Made by a program: the position numbers and the translations under genes
Shown: positions 1-9,925 of the stretch, in pieces
Layout of the letters: each line of letters opens with the position of its first letter
Position numbering within the stretch: the stretch's first letter is position 1
NCBI RefSeq assembly: GCF_002901445.1
Contig: NZ_PPPD01000001.1
Location: 806,001-870,000, forward strand
DNA length: 64,000 bases
Direction of reading: 5' to 3'
DNA from: Deinococcus koreensis
Lineage (GTDB): Bacteria; Deinococcota; Deinococci; Deinococcales; Deinococcaceae
The notes under the pieces: model-generated
Seen by the model: only the letters and a program-made list of their open reading frames with translations
Database searches by the model: none
Told to the model about the DNA's origin: nothing

Positions 1-53
1 CCCACCCTGACCGGGCCTGGGTGCACCTGAACCGGGGCACGGTGTCCGGACGC

Positions 54-1118
54 TCAGGCCACGCCGATCCGCTCCACGCGCTCGCCCAGGCCGGTCAGCA
101 CCTCGTACTCGACGGTCTCGCCCCAGGCGGCGACCTCGGACACCGTGACCTGCCGGCCCCAGACTTCGATCCAGTCGCCGGTCTGCACCTCCAGGCCGGT
201 CACGTCGACCATGAACTGATCCATGCAGATGCGGCCCACGACCGCGCGGCGCTCCTCCTGCACGAGCACCTGGGCCTTCCCGGTGGCGTTGCGGGGGTAC
301 CCGTCGGCGTAGCCCAGGCCCACCGTGGCCAGCCGGGTGTCGCGGGGGGCCGTCCAGAGGCCGCCGTAGCTGACGGTCTCGCCCGCGCGGGCGGTGTGGA
401 CATGGGTCACCCGGGCCTGCAGGGTCATCACCGGCCGCAGGGGCGCCACGCCCCGCAGATGCGCCGGCGCGAAGCCGTAGGAGGCCAGACCGGGCCGCGC
501 CAGCGCCATGCCCGGAAGCTCGCCGAGGCTCAGGATGCCGCCCCCGTTCGAGGCGTGCGCCAGCACGGGCGGCAGCCTGTCCAGCACCCCCTGGAAGCGC
601 CGGAACTGCTCGTGGGCGAAGCCCAGATCCGGCTCGTCGCTGGTGGCGAAGTGGGTGTAGACGCCTTCCAGCACGCCGCGCTCGTGCAGCCGCCGGCCGA
701 TGGACACGGCCTCCTCGGGTCGCGCGCCCAGGCGGTTCATGCCGGTGTCCACCTTCAGGTGCGCGCGGGCGTGGGGCGGCAGGGCCTCGGCCTCGGCGAG
801 TGACGCCACCGGCAGCCGCACGCCCAGATCCGCGAGCACGGGCACCTCGTCGGGAGTGGGCGGGGTGAGCAGCAGGATGGGTCGGCCCAGTTCCAGGGCC
901 GCCAGGGCCTGCGCCTCCCGCGGCACTGCCACCGCGAAGCCCCACACCCCCGGATGCTCGGCCGCCAGGCGCGCCGTGACCTCCAGGCCGTGGCCGTAAG
1001 CGCCCGCCTTGACCGGCAGGATCAGCGGCGTCCCGCTGCGGGCCGACAGGGCGCTCAGGTTGCCGTGCAGGGCGGAGCGGGAGATCAGGGCGCGGGCGCG
1101 GGCACTCAGGGCAGCCAT
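54..1118 (-). CDS. alr: Alanine racemase
   Basis: PLP-dependent racemase making D-alanine for peptidoglycan. The start codon at 1118 gives a 354-residue protein, normal for the family; a longer in-frame extension to 1232 would run past the family N-terminus. The PLP-binding lysine is near residue 37 in PVKAGAYGHG, and the second catalytic base, a tyrosine, is in VGLGYADGYPR near residue 270, followed by GRICMDQFMVDVT. One oddity: the lysine motif is usually VKADAYGHG or VKANAYGHG, and here the D/N is glycine. It is divergent from the secreted-protein gene at 1215. The assignment is confident. Confidence 0.95.
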   Translation of the reverse strand: MAALSARARALISRSALHGNLSALSARSGTPLILPVKAGAYGHGLEVTARLAAEHPGVWGFAVAVPREAQALAALELGRPILLLTPPTPDEVPVLADLGVRLPVASLAEAEALPPHARAHLKVDTGMNRLGARPEEAVSIGRRLHERGVLEGVYTHFATSDEPDLGFAHEQFRRFQGVLDRLPPVLAHASNGGGILSLGELPGMALARPGLASYGFAPAHLRGVAPLRPVMTLQARVTHVHTARAGETVSYGGLWTAPRDTRLATVGLGYADGYPRNATGKAQVLVQEERRAVVGRICMDQFMVDVTGLEVQTGDWIEVWGRQVTVSEVAAWGETVEYEVLTGLGERVERIGVA

Positions 1119-1214
1119 CAGCCCGATGCTAGTGCGAACGACCCGGCCGCGGGGTGACATGGTTCGACAGAGCCCAGGCGCCACGCACTGGGCCGTGTAT
1201 GCTTTCTCGCAGTC

Positions 1215-3152
1215 ATGCCAACCCCTTTGCACCGTGTCTCGTCCCTTCTGCTGGCGGCTGCCGGCACCGCCGCCCTGCTGGGAGGCGCGGCCCAGGCGCA
1301 GGTCAGCGGTGTGCTGCCGCTGGTCTCGGTGGGCCAGAAGTGGCCCCAGGCGCAGGAGAGCTACACCATCCGCGTTTTACCGCAGGACGCCGGCAAGCCG
1401 CTGAACCTGGAGGTCTACAGCCCGACCTTCAACCTCGCGGACTACGTGGACGGCCGGCGCAGCGCCGGCTACTTCGGCGACGAGCTGTACAAGAAGAACG
1501 AGGTGTTCGAGAGCACCTTCACGCTGAGCGGGCCGGGCGGCCCGGTGACCGAACGCCGCTACGGCATGAACCGGGAGCACACCTGGGACAGCCTCTTCGC
1601 GGGCGGCCTGAGCGCCGGCACCTATACCCTGAAGGTGGTCAGCTCCGGCGACGGCAAGAACTCCTTCGCGCTGCGGGTCGCCGCGCCGTTCGCCCTGGAG
1701 ACCAGCGATTTCAGTGTGAACGCCCGGAACAGCGAACAGAACGCCCTGCAGGTCGGCACCCTGAACGTCACGCCCGACTGGGTCGGCAGGGCGCTGGACA
1801 TCCAGAACTACGACATCGACGGCCCGCAGGAGGCCGAGACCTGGGTGGTGCAGCCCGGCGGGAAGCGCGTGAACCTGCAGGCCAGCGAGAACGGCAAGAC
1901 CGTCAGCGACCGCTTCGTGGTCACCCCCGATCAGGTGGGGGCGTGGCAGGTCTTCATCCGCGTGCTGCCCAGCACGAAGCAGTACTCCAACGCCATCCGC
2001 TACTCCTTCCGCCTGCAGGGCCAGCCGGTCCGCGCCCTGGTGGGCGGCTTCACCCCGCCTCCCGGCGCGCGGCTGGCCAACCAGCTGCTGGTCGAGGTGG
2101 TCGATCCGCAGGGCCAGCCCATTCCCGGCGCGTCGTACACGCTGGTCGGGGACTCGGTGGTGCGCCCGCAGCTGCCGCCGGGCTACGTGCCGGTCAGCTC
2201 CACGCTGGTGCAGGGCAGCGGCAACATCGTCTCGCCGGCCGAGGTGCGCTTCCAGACGGGCTTCACCAAGGTGCGCTTCGTGGCCCGGCCGCCCTCGGGC
2301 CGCCTGCTGGTGGACGCCGTGGCGATCTACGGTACCCAGCGCATTCCGCTCAGCGGCACCCCCTTCGAGGTGGCGGGGCGCACCTTCACCACCCCCGGCA
2401 CGGTGCCGCTGGCCCCCGGCGACTACTCGGTGAAGCCCGGCCCGGTGCCCGGCAGCACCTTCAGCCCTCCCCTGCCCGGCCGCGTCTCGGACGGCTCGGC
2501 GGGCCGCGTGACCATCGAGTACCGGGTCAGGGCCGAGGTCACGCTGGTCACGGCCCCCGACGTGCTCAACGCCTGCGACGTGACCCAGCTGACGGCCACC
2601 GCCAAGACCGACTTTCCCCAGCGCCTGCCCGGCCGCCTGAAACTGGTGCTGCCCAGCGGCTGGACGACCGACTACCCGCTGGAGGTGCCCGGCGAGTTCA
2701 GCGCCGGCCTGCCCCTGCGCCTGAAGGTGCCCGTACGGGTCTGCCGCTCGGACGACGCCGAGGCGATCCTCGATCCGGTCGACCTGCGAACGAGCGGCGC
2801 GGCCCGCGTGCGGAGCCCCGGCGGCTCAAACATCACGCGCAACGTGCAGGGCGGAGGGCGGGCCAGCCTCTCGAAGGTGGTGGAGGCGGCCGGCAGCGGC
2901 TACACCGTGACCCTGCGCCTGGCGGTCGACAGCGCCCTGGAGAACGTCCGGATCAAGGATCCGCTGCCCGCCGGCGCCGTGCGCGGCCCGCTGGAGGTGC
3001 AGGGGCCGGCGGCCGGCGGCGCGGCGCCCCGTGTGGACGGCGAGAGCATCGTGCTCGCCCGCGTGCTGCCCGGCACCTATGTGGTCAGCTACACCCTGAC
3101 CACGGATCAGCCCGCCGACCGGGTGGTCACGGTGCCCGACCTGGACTGGTAA
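1215..3152 (+). CDS. Large secreted protein of unknown function
   Basis: 645 residues with a clear Sec signal peptide: a short basic start, a hydrophobic run of about 18 residues rich in Leu and Ala, then AQAQ as the likely signal peptidase I site near residue 29. The mature part is rich in beta-prone Val/Thr/Gly/Pro sequence. Its last 100 residues resemble DUF11-type repeats seen in surface proteins (alternating V-x-L-x-V, then a terminal [10 protein letters not shown]). I see no catalytic motif. A TATGCT box lies 11 nt before the ATG. The protein probably acts in the cell envelope, but its role is unknown. The stop codon lies in a short tandem repeat (3142-3197). Confidence 0.85.
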   Translation: MPTPLHRVSSLLLAAAGTAALLGGAAQAQVSGVLPLVSVGQKWPQAQESYTIRVLPQDAGKPLNLEVYSPTFNLADYVDGRRSAGYFGDELYKKNEVFESTFTLSGPGGPVTERRYGMNREHTWDSLFAGGLSAGTYTLKVVSSGDGKNSFALRVAAPFALETSDFSVNARNSEQNALQVGTLNVTPDWVGRALDIQNYDIDGPQEAETWVVQPGGKRVNLQASENGKTVSDRFVVTPDQVGAWQVFIRVLPSTKQYSNAIRYSFRLQGQPVRALVGGFTPPPGARLANQLLVEVVDPQGQPIPGASYTLVGDSVVRPQLPPGYVPVSSTLVQGSGNIVSPAEVRFQTGFTKVRFVARPPSGRLLVDAVAIYGTQRIPLSGTPFEVAGRTFTTPGTVPLAPGDYSVKPGPVPGSTFSPPLPGRVSDGSAGRVTIEYRVRAEVTLVTAPDVLNACDVTQLTATAKTDFPQRLPGRLKLVLPSGWTTDYPLEVPGEFSAGLPLRLKVPVRVCRSDDAEAILDPVDLRTSGAARVRSPGGSNITRNVQGGGRASLSKVVEAAGSGYTVTLRLAVDSALENVRIKDPLPAGAVRGPLEVQGPAAGGAAPRVDGESIVLARVLPGTYVVSYTLTTDQPADRVVTVPDLDW

Positions 3153-3197
3153 GACTGGACTGGTGAGCTTGGACTGGTCAGGGCCTGGACTGGTCAG
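3142..3197 (+). repeat. Four-copy short tandem repeat over a stop codon
   Basis: TGGACTGGTnAG occurs at 3142, 3156, 3170 and 3186 (periods 14, 14 and 16 nt). The first copy encodes the last tryptophan and the TAA of the upstream secreted protein; the other three lie in the intergenic gap. This looks like replication-slippage expansion of the gene end. Confidence 0.8.
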
Positions 3198-3288
3198 GGC
3201 GCAGCTGGACGTCAGGCCGGCACGGGCCCGAGCAGATTGCCGCCTGGGCCCGCATGGCGGTCTCACCGATCTGCCCTACCCTGAAGGC

Positions 3289-3738
3289 ATGAGGGGGATG
3301 TGGCTTGTTCCAGCAGCGCTCGGTCTGGTGGCCTGCGGCTCCGCGCCCACGCCGCCGCTGACCGGCGATCTGCTCGGCGCGCCCACCACCCTGAACGTCT
3401 CCGGCCGGGTGGTGAGCGCGCAGGCCACCCCCACGATCCAGGGCGACGAGTTCCGGGTGCGCGTGCGCGTGCAGGCGGCCCGTCCGCCCCTGCCGGCGCT
3501 GAAGGTCACGGGTATCTTCGTGGTCACGGACGCCGGGGTCTGGAAAGCGCCGGTGCCCTCCGGCGCCCGGCTGGTCTGCGGCGCCCGGATGTGCCTCCAG
3601 GGCACGGCGACCGGCCCCGCCAGTGGGATCCAGCCCGGTGAGGACGTGCAGGTCGTGGCCCGCCTGCAGGATCGCCAGGGCCGCGAGTTCTGGCTGCGCG
3701 ACCGGGATGTCCGGGTCGGCGGCGCGACCACCCCCTGA
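3289..3738 (+). CDS. Small predicted lipoprotein
   Basis: 149 residues. The start at 3289 is chosen because MRGMWLVPAALGLVAC is a compact lipoprotein signal with lipobox LVAC (Cys16), and because a TACCCT -10 box sits 6 nt before the ATG, typical of a leaderless transcript. The rest is a beta-rich domain with two cysteines (VCGARMC) that may form a disulfide. It would be lipidated by Lgt, encoded at 10844. I do not recognise a family; the function is unknown. Confidence 0.75.
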   Translation: MRGMWLVPAALGLVACGSAPTPPLTGDLLGAPTTLNVSGRVVSAQATPTIQGDEFRVRVRVQAARPPLPALKVTGIFVVTDAGVWKAPVPSGARLVCGARMCLQGTATGPASGIQPGEDVQVVARLQDRQGREFWLRDRDVRVGGATTP

Positions 3739-3763
3739 GACATCCGGCCGGTCGGCGCCTGCC

Positions 3764-4279
3764 TCACTCCTGATCGTCGTAGTGGTGGAGCAGCCCCGCC
3801 TCGGGATCGCCGCCCGGGTGGTGGTGACGGGCGACCAAGCGGGCCACGCGGGGGCGCGCGCCGGCATGCGCCAGCAACCGGGCGCCCAGTTCCGGGTGGT
3901 GGGCGCGGATGCCCAGGGCGCCCACGGGCGGCAGCAGCCGCGCGACGCGGTTGGGGATCAGACCCACCAGCACGCGCTCGGCCACGCGGTAGGGGCGCAG
4001 GCTCTTGCCGCAGTCGTGCAGCAGCGCGGCGGCGATCACCTCGGGCTCGGCATCCGGGTGGTCGCTCAGCAGATGGCGGGTCACGCGGCAGGCGTGCTCG
4101 CGGTCGCGGGCGTCCATACCCAGGTAGACCCGCCGCTCCTCGGGGGTCAGGTGGGTGAGCGCCCAGCGGTCGTCCGGGTGGGCGCTGTCCTCGCGGACGC
4201 TTCGCCGCAGGCGGCGGGCCTTGGCCGCGTACCCCAGCGCTTTGCGCCGCAGGCGAAGGAGCAGGCGGCGGTGCAGCAT
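3764..4279 (-). CDS. HD-domain phosphohydrolase-like protein
   Basis: 171 residues. An HD domain is visible: REHACRV (first His) near residue 72, ALLHDCGKS (the HD pair with the usual downstream Gly-Lys) near residue 92, and later conserved histidines in RAHHPELG and ARHHHPGGD. This matches small HD proteins that hydrolyse nucleotides or phosphate esters with divalent metals; the substrate cannot be told. The start at 4279 gives a basic N-terminus (MLHRRLLLRLRRK). It is divergent from glpX across 158 nt. Confidence 0.8.
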   Translation of the reverse strand: MLHRRLLLRLRRKALGYAAKARRLRRSVREDSAHPDDRWALTHLTPEERRVYLGMDARDREHACRVTRHLLSDHPDAEPEVIAAALLHDCGKSLRPYRVAERVLVGLIPNRVARLLPPVGALGIRAHHPELGARLLAHAGARPRVARLVARHHHPGGDPEAGLLHHYDDQE

Positions 4280-4437
4280 TCCCTGAGCATAAGCCCTGAG
4301 CCCATGCACAGGGCCTGGGCACAGACACCCGGGCACGGCCACCGCCGGCCCCGCAGTGCCCATCTCCCCCGGTGGGTAACAGCTGTGGAACCGCTCCCAG
4401 CCGGAACCGGGCCCCCGGGCCGTGTTACGTTCAGGCC

Positions 4438-5442
<1,005 letters not shown>

Positions 5443-5492
5443 GGCAGAGCCGTGTAATGGAGCGGGGCCGGCCCACGCGCTACCCTCCGGAT

Positions 5493-6221
5493 ATGAGCCT
5501 GTTCAGACTGGATGGCAGACGCGCCCTGATCACGGGGGGCAGCAAGGGCATCGGGCTCGCGGCGGCGGGGCAACTGCGGGAACTGGGCGCCCAGGTGACC
5601 ATCGCCGCGCGGGGTGAGGACGCCCTGAAGGGGGCGGCCCAGGACATCGGCGCGCAGTGGGTGGTGGCCGATGTGAGCACCCTGGACGGGGTTCGGGCGG
5701 CCATCGACGCGGCCGGCGAGATCGACATCCTGGTCAGCAACGCGGGTGGCCCCGCCCCCAGCCTGCCCAGCCAGGTGGGCGCCGAGGCCTGGCAGCGCGG
5801 CTTCGAGACCACCTTCCTGAGCACCGTGCGGCTCGCCGAAGCCGCGCTGGGCGGCATGCGTGAGCGGGGCTGGGGACGGATCATCGCCATCACCAGCCTC
5901 ACCGTGGGGCGGCCCTCGCTGACCCTGCCCGTGAGCAACGCCATGCGCGCCGCCGTGACCAACCATCTGCGAACCCTGGCGCTGGAGGTCGCCGCCGACG
6001 GCGTGACCTGCAACACGGTGGCCCCCGGTTACACCGCCACGGATCGCCTGAAGGCCCTGCACCAGTCCCCGGCCGACGCCGAGAAGCTCACGGCCCGCAT
6101 TCCCGCCCGGCGCTTCGGCCAGCCCCAGGAGGTGGCCGCCGCGATCGCCTTCCTCGCCACGAACGAGGCCGCCTACATCACCGGCCAGGAGATTCTGGTC
6201 GACGGCGGCTGGAGCATCTGA
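5493..6221 (+). CDS. SDR-fold protein (FabG-like) lacking the canonical catalytic Tyr and Lys
   Basis: 242 residues with an N-terminal Rossmann motif TGGSKGIG near residue 15, an NAGG motif near residue 83, and the C-terminal YITGQEILVDGGWSI typical of FabG-like short-chain dehydrogenases. The active-site serine is present (ITSLT), but where YxxxK is expected the sequence reads SNAMRAAVTN, so Tyr is Ser and Lys is Arg. A known subgroup of beta-ketoacyl-reductase-like SDRs has this loss. The protein may be a non-enzyme or use different chemistry. A TACCCT box 7 nt upstream suggests a leaderless start. Confidence 0.85.
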   Translation: MSLFRLDGRRALITGGSKGIGLAAAGQLRELGAQVTIAARGEDALKGAAQDIGAQWVVADVSTLDGVRAAIDAAGEIDILVSNAGGPAPSLPSQVGAEAWQRGFETTFLSTVRLAEAALGGMRERGWGRIIAITSLTVGRPSLTLPVSNAMRAAVTNHLRTLALEVAADGVTCNTVAPGYTATDRLKALHQSPADAEKLTARIPARRFGQPQEVAAAIAFLATNEAAYITGQEILVDGGWSI

Positions 6222-6236
6222 CCCAGGCACAGGAAA

Positions 6237-6263
6237 ACGAGACCAGGGTTTCCCCGGTCTCGT
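6237..6263. terminator. Bidirectional terminator between convergent genes
   Basis: Stem ACGAGACC / GGTCTCGT with an inner GGG/CCC pairing. On the minus strand it is followed by TTTT, so it should end the ferritin-like gene; on the plus strand it closes the SDR gene without a U-tract. Confidence 0.75.
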
Positions 6264-6287
6264 CTGCTGGAACGTTGTGTGTCGGGC

Positions 6288-7253
6288 TTACAGCGCGAGA
6301 ATCTTGCTGTAGTCGCCCGTGACAGCGTTGCCGCTGATGCCGTCGGGGAAGAAGCCGCCCTTGGCGGTGTTCTCACCGAAGAAGACGATGTTCGCCACCT
6401 GGCGGGGCGTGCGGCTGAACGCGATGGAGTTCTTGTCGGCGAGCACGATGTTCGCCCCGGCGACGTAGCTGGGGTTGCCCGCGCCGCCCACGATGCCCTG
6501 ATCCCGGTCGTCGGTGCCGTCGACCGAATCACGGAAGTTGCTGATGGCCTGCACGACGTCGGAGACCTTCAGGCTGGGGGTGACCTGCTCGTCCTTGCGG
6601 GCGTACAGCAGGGTGCGGATCATGCCGGCGTGATAGGCCTCAACGGCCAGGATGCCTGCCGCGTTCTCCAGGTTGCCGTCCGGCTTGTCGTCGACCAGCA
6701 GACGCGCGGCGCCCTTGTACGCGCTGACGCCGACATCTTCAAAGATGAACGCGCCGTGCAGGAAGAACAGTTCGTTGGCGAAGGGGTCGAAGCCCGTGAT
6801 CGCACCGCCCGAAGCAGCCTTGCCGGCAGCCTGGAAGGCGGGCCCCAGGTCGATGCGGGGCTGCACCACGGCAGCGGAGCCGAGCACCGCCTTGATCACG
6901 GCCACGTGGTTGCGCTCATCGTTGGCCGTTTCTTCAGCATAGGCACGCACGGCGGGGGACATGCCGGCGATGCCGGTACCGTTCTTGGCCGCCGCCATGA
7001 AGTTGGCGGGCAGGATGACCTTGCTGCTGTCACCACCGGCGGTGTCGAGTTCACCCAGACGACCCACGGCGGCCAGGTAGAAGGCCGCTTCCAGGTACTC
7101 CAGGTTCAGCGCGAAGTTGAAGATGGTGGCGTCCAGGTTGGTCTTCATGGGGTTGGCAGCGATCACGCTGGTGCAGCCCGAGAGGACGGCGCCGGCGCCC
7201 ATCATGCCGGTCATGCCGAGGAACTTGCGGCGGGTAGAAGTGTTCTGGCTCAT
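6288..7253 (-). CDS. Tat-exported ferritin-like lipoprotein
   Basis: 321 residues. The N-terminus carries a twin-arginine signal, TRRKFLGM, a hydrophobic stretch, and LSGC, which fits a lipobox, so the folded protein is probably exported by Tat and lipid-anchored. The body is a four-helix ferritin-like domain with metal-ligand-type pairs: EYLEAAFY, ANDERNHVAVI and AVEAYHAGM. It resembles the plant desiccation-related Pcc13-62 group of ferritin-like proteins; metal binding is inferred. A strong GGAGGT lies 7 nt before the ATG. It is downstream of an ECF sigma/anti-sigma pair and near tatA/tatC. Confidence 0.85.
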   Translation of the reverse strand: MSQNTSTRRKFLGMTGMMGAGAVLSGCTSVIAANPMKTNLDATIFNFALNLEYLEAAFYLAAVGRLGELDTAGGDSSKVILPANFMAAAKNGTGIAGMSPAVRAYAEETANDERNHVAVIKAVLGSAAVVQPRIDLGPAFQAAGKAASGGAITGFDPFANELFFLHGAFIFEDVGVSAYKGAARLLVDDKPDGNLENAAGILAVEAYHAGMIRTLLYARKDEQVTPSLKVSDVVQAISNFRDSVDGTDDRDQGIVGGAGNPSYVAGANIVLADKNSIAFSRTPRQVANIVFFGENTAKGGFFPDGISGNAVTGDYSKILAL

Positions 7254-7475
7254 GGTGGTACCTCCGGAGAAAGAGACGACGGGTGCGGGCGGACAGGAGG
7301 CGCAGTTCACCACTGGACAGCCGTGGAGCTGTCCGGCCAGAGGGGAATCCCGGAGAAGAGTCGGGGTGCGCCTGCATCTAGCTCATAAGCGGGTGGGCGT
7401 GGGTTGGATCATGGCGCCGCGTGCCAGACGCGAATGGTGAAGGCTGCCTAAAGAATCCCGGCCGAAAGGAACGGA

Positions 7476-7504
7476 AACCGCCCTGCATTCGGTCGCAGGG
7501 CGGG
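7476..7504 (-). terminator. Terminator after the anti-sigma gene
   Basis: Nine-base-pair stem CCGCCCTGC / GCAGGGCGG with an 8-nt loop, then TTT on the minus strand. It lies between the anti-sigma gene and the ferritin-like gene, so the latter is probably transcribed separately. Confidence 0.7.
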
Positions 7505-7535
7505 TACCAGGGAGACGGTCGGATCGGGCGAAAAT

Positions 7536-8276
7536 CTAGATCTCCTGGGCGAACAGCGGCTGGGTGGTGGGCTGGGCGCTGCCCCCGGGAGGCTCCACGC
7601 TGACCGCCAGGGTCGCGCCCTGTGGCAGCGGTGACGTCAGCACCCCCTGTTCCCCGAAGACGCCCAGAGAGACGGGCTTGCCCGCCTGGATCCGCCACAA
7701 CTGGTAGGTGCGGCCCGTATCTGTAGGGCGCCTGAGCTTCACGAAGACCCGGCCATCGCTCAGCCGTACCAGGGTACCGAGGGTCTGGCCCCCGGCCGTG
7801 ACCTCACGGCTCACCGCGCCGGGTTGCCCCGCATACTGCTGCAGCGGGTCGGCCGCGGGGCGCAGCGCGAACAGCAGGGCCAGCGCAGCGGCGAGGCCGA
7901 GCGGCAGGGCCAGCCACCAGGCCGGACGGGCGGCCCGTTTCTCCGGCAGCGGTCGCGCCTCTGGACGGGCGACCGGCTGCGGCGTGGAGGGGGCAGGCGG
8001 GGCCGCGACCAGGGGGGCAGCAACCCCGGCGGGTGACCCGGCCAGCTGGCCTTCCTCCGCACGGAGGCGCGTCATCAGACGATCCTCGGCGTCGGCGGGA
8101 ACCTGCACATCCTCCAGATCCAGCTCGTCCAGGAGCAGGCTCAGCGCGTCCTGATCGGCCTGCCACTGGGCCTGCAGGGACGGATTGGCCTTCAGCGCCG
8201 CCTGCACCTCGGCCTCCTCGGCTGGGGAAAGCTGCCCCAACGCACTGGCCAGCACTTGATCCCGGTCGACATTCAC
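7536..8276 (-). CDS. RskA-family anti-sigma factor
   Basis: 246 residues. It has a cytoplasmic N-terminus (about 1-120) with an anti-sigma-like start (LASALGQLSPAEEAEVQAAL), a Pro/Ala linker, one membrane helix near residues 124-142 (WWLALPLGLAAALALLFAL), and an extracytoplasmic RskA-type domain with VKLRRPTDTGRTYQLWRI. It should hold the ECF sigma factor encoded just upstream at the membrane. Its start overlaps that gene's stop by 4 nt (ATGA), implying translational coupling. Confidence 0.9.
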   Translation of the reverse strand: MNVDRDQVLASALGQLSPAEEAEVQAALKANPSLQAQWQADQDALSLLLDELDLEDVQVPADAEDRLMTRLRAEEGQLAGSPAGVAAPLVAAPPAPSTPQPVARPEARPLPEKRAARPAWWLALPLGLAAALALLFALRPAADPLQQYAGQPGAVSREVTAGGQTLGTLVRLSDGRVFVKLRRPTDTGRTYQLWRIQAGKPVSLGVFGEQGVLTSPLPQGATLAVSVEPPGGSAQPTTQPLFAQEI

Positions 8277-8824
8277 GCTCTTTCCCCTCCTTCCGTTCCC
8301 AGCGCCGACCTCATGTGATCGAGCGCCGTTCGCAATCTTGATTTCACCGTCCCCAGCGGCAGACCCGTCATGGTCGCCAGTTCAGAGTGAGTGTAGCCCC
8401 GGTAATACATCAGCTCCACCAGTTGCCGGTGCGAGCCGTCCAGAGCCTGCACCGCCTGCTGGGCCATGATGCGGTCCGCCGGATCGGCGGCGGCGGTCGG
8501 TTCGTCCCAGTCCTCGAGTTCCAGGGCCGTTTCCGGACGGTCGCGCAGCTGCTGAAGGAAGCGGTGGTGGGCGATGCTCACCAGCCAGGTCTTGACCCTG
8601 GCCCTCCCCGGATCGAAGCGCTCCGCATGTTTCCAGGCGTTCATGAACGCGTCCTGTACGCAGGAATCGACGTCGTCGGGCTGCCGGAGCATGCGCTGTC
8701 CCAGACCGTAGAGCAGCCGGGCATAGCGCCGGTGCAGTTCGCGCAGGGCTTCCTCGTTGCGGGCCACCATCAGAAGCATCAGCGTCTCATCGGGCACATC
8801 AAGGAAGAGACTGTCATCGGTCAT
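8273..8824 (-). CDS. ECF-family RNA polymerase sigma factor (SigK-like)
   Basis: 183 residues: sigma region 2 at about 22-90 (LHRRYARLLYGLGQRML, then DSCVQDAFMNAWKHAERFDP) and sigma region 4 at about 120-175 (QLVELMYYRGYTHSELATMTGLPLGTVKSRLRTAL, a helix-turn-helix). The partner anti-sigma factor follows with a 4-nt overlap, the standard SigK-RskA arrangement. The target genes are unknown; the ferritin-like gene downstream is a candidate by position only. Confidence 0.93.
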   Translation of the reverse strand: MTDDSLFLDVPDETLMLLMVARNEEALRELHRRYARLLYGLGQRMLRQPDDVDSCVQDAFMNAWKHAERFDPGRARVKTWLVSIAHHRFLQQLRDRPETALELEDWDEPTAAADPADRIMAQQAVQALDGSHRQLVELMYYRGYTHSELATMTGLPLGTVKSRLRTALDHMRSALGTEGGERA

Positions 8825-8911
8825 AAGGTGCGCTCAGGCTAACAAACCCATCTGGGGGCACATGTGCGCCGTCCTTAGGCCACTTTGCGACTTCTCATCC
8901 GGTGGCTTGAT

Positions 8912-9190
8912 TCAGGAGACGTGGGGAGCGCGTTCGGGGCTGCGCTCGGGCTCGGTCACGGCGACGGCGGCGGCGGCCACAGGCACGGGCTGAGCGGCGA
9001 TTACAGGAGCAGGGGCGGGCGTGGTGTCGAGGCCGGCCTTGAACTCCTCGGTGATGCCGCTGGTGTGCTTGCGGAACTCGCGCAGGCCGTGGCCCAGCGA
9101 CTTGCCGAGTTCAGGGAGCTTGCGGGGCCCGAAGACCACCAGGGCCACGAGCAGGATGATGATCAGTTCAGGTGCGCCGAGATTGGGCAT
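8912..9190 (-). CDS. tatA: Twin-arginine translocase subunit TatA (first copy, unlinked to tatC)
   Basis: 92 residues: one N-terminal membrane helix (LIIILLVALVVFG), the [20 protein letters not shown] hinge and amphipathic helix that define TatA/E, then an Ala/Pro/Val-rich tail. AGGAGGT sits 6 nt before the ATG. It is transcribed away from the second tatA and tatC, upstream of the sigma/anti-sigma pair and the Tat-signal ferritin gene. Confidence 0.92.
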   Translation of the reverse strand: MPNLGAPELIIILLVALVVFGPRKLPELGKSLGHGLREFRKHTSGITEEFKAGLDTTPAPAPVIAAQPVPVAAAAVAVTEPERSPERAPHVS

Positions 9191-9672
9191 GGAAACCTCC
9201 TGGGGGGAGAGGACGGGTAGAAGGAAGCGGGCGGCGGCGTCGACCGGTCTGTGGTGCTCCCGGTCGGTGGCCTGACCAGAGATATGCGGGGAGATGCCGC
9301 TTGGATCATTTGCCAGGATCGGCCGCCCGCCACCCGCCGTGGGAATGAGGGGGGATATAGATCGGGGCCATCCGGAGAAAAGGTCGAGCGGCAAGTCATC
9401 CCGGGTCAGTTCCGGGCGCGCTGGGCCTGGATACATCGAACTTCAGCAGTTCTCCTGTCAAGGGCGCCCGGCACCCCACCCCAGCGCGTGATGGACACAT
9501 GATGAAGCGAACTTAAGGTGGTGGAATGATCCGTGTGGCCCGCAGCGGCATATCACTGGATGAAGGCGCCGCACCGCTGGACGCAACGCCGGACTCACGG
9601 GACATTCCCCTTCACTTTCCCTTTCACGCTGAGCAGGTACGCTGAAGCCACGCTCTCGCCCTGGAGGCACCC
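9191..9672. other. Divergent intergenic region between two tatA genes
   Basis: 482 nt without a convincing gene. Reading frames of 60-85 codons exist on both strands, but they lack ribosome sites or recognisable composition. Near its right end, TACGCT (9632-9637) may be the -10 of the tatA-tatC transcript. Confidence 0.5.
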
Positions 9673-9918
9673 ATGTCATTAGGCCCACTCGAAATCATCC
9701 TGCTGCTCGTCGTCGTCGCCCTCATCTTCGGGGCCCGCAAGCTGCCTGAACTCGGCAAGGGGCTCGGCCAGGGCATCCGCGAGTTCAAGAAGGAAACCAC
9801 CGATCACGACAAGGACAAGGCGGCCATCACCGACGTGCCCAGCCGGCCGCTCGACCCGGTGACGGGTGCGCCGACCGCCACCCCGGTGGCCGACAACGTC
9901 CGCGACCGCCGCGCCTGA
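9673..9918 (+). CDS. tatA: Twin-arginine translocase subunit TatA (tatC-linked)
   Basis: 81 residues: an N-terminal helix ([13 protein letters not shown]), then [21 protein letters not shown], the TatA hinge and amphipathic helix, and a charged, disordered tail. It forms the pore-like part of the Tat system with TatC, whose gene starts 7 nt downstream. TGGAGG lies just upstream of the ATG. Confidence 0.95.
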   Translation: MSLGPLEIILLLVVVALIFGARKLPELGKGLGQGIREFKKETTDHDKDKAAITDVPSRPLDPVTGAPTATPVADNVRDRRA

Positions 9919-9925
9919 GGCCATC

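Noticed and set aside
9251..9502. An 83-codon frame between the tatA genes
   Set aside because: Low-quality composition, no ribosome site or -10 at the start, and overlapping frames of similar length on both strands.
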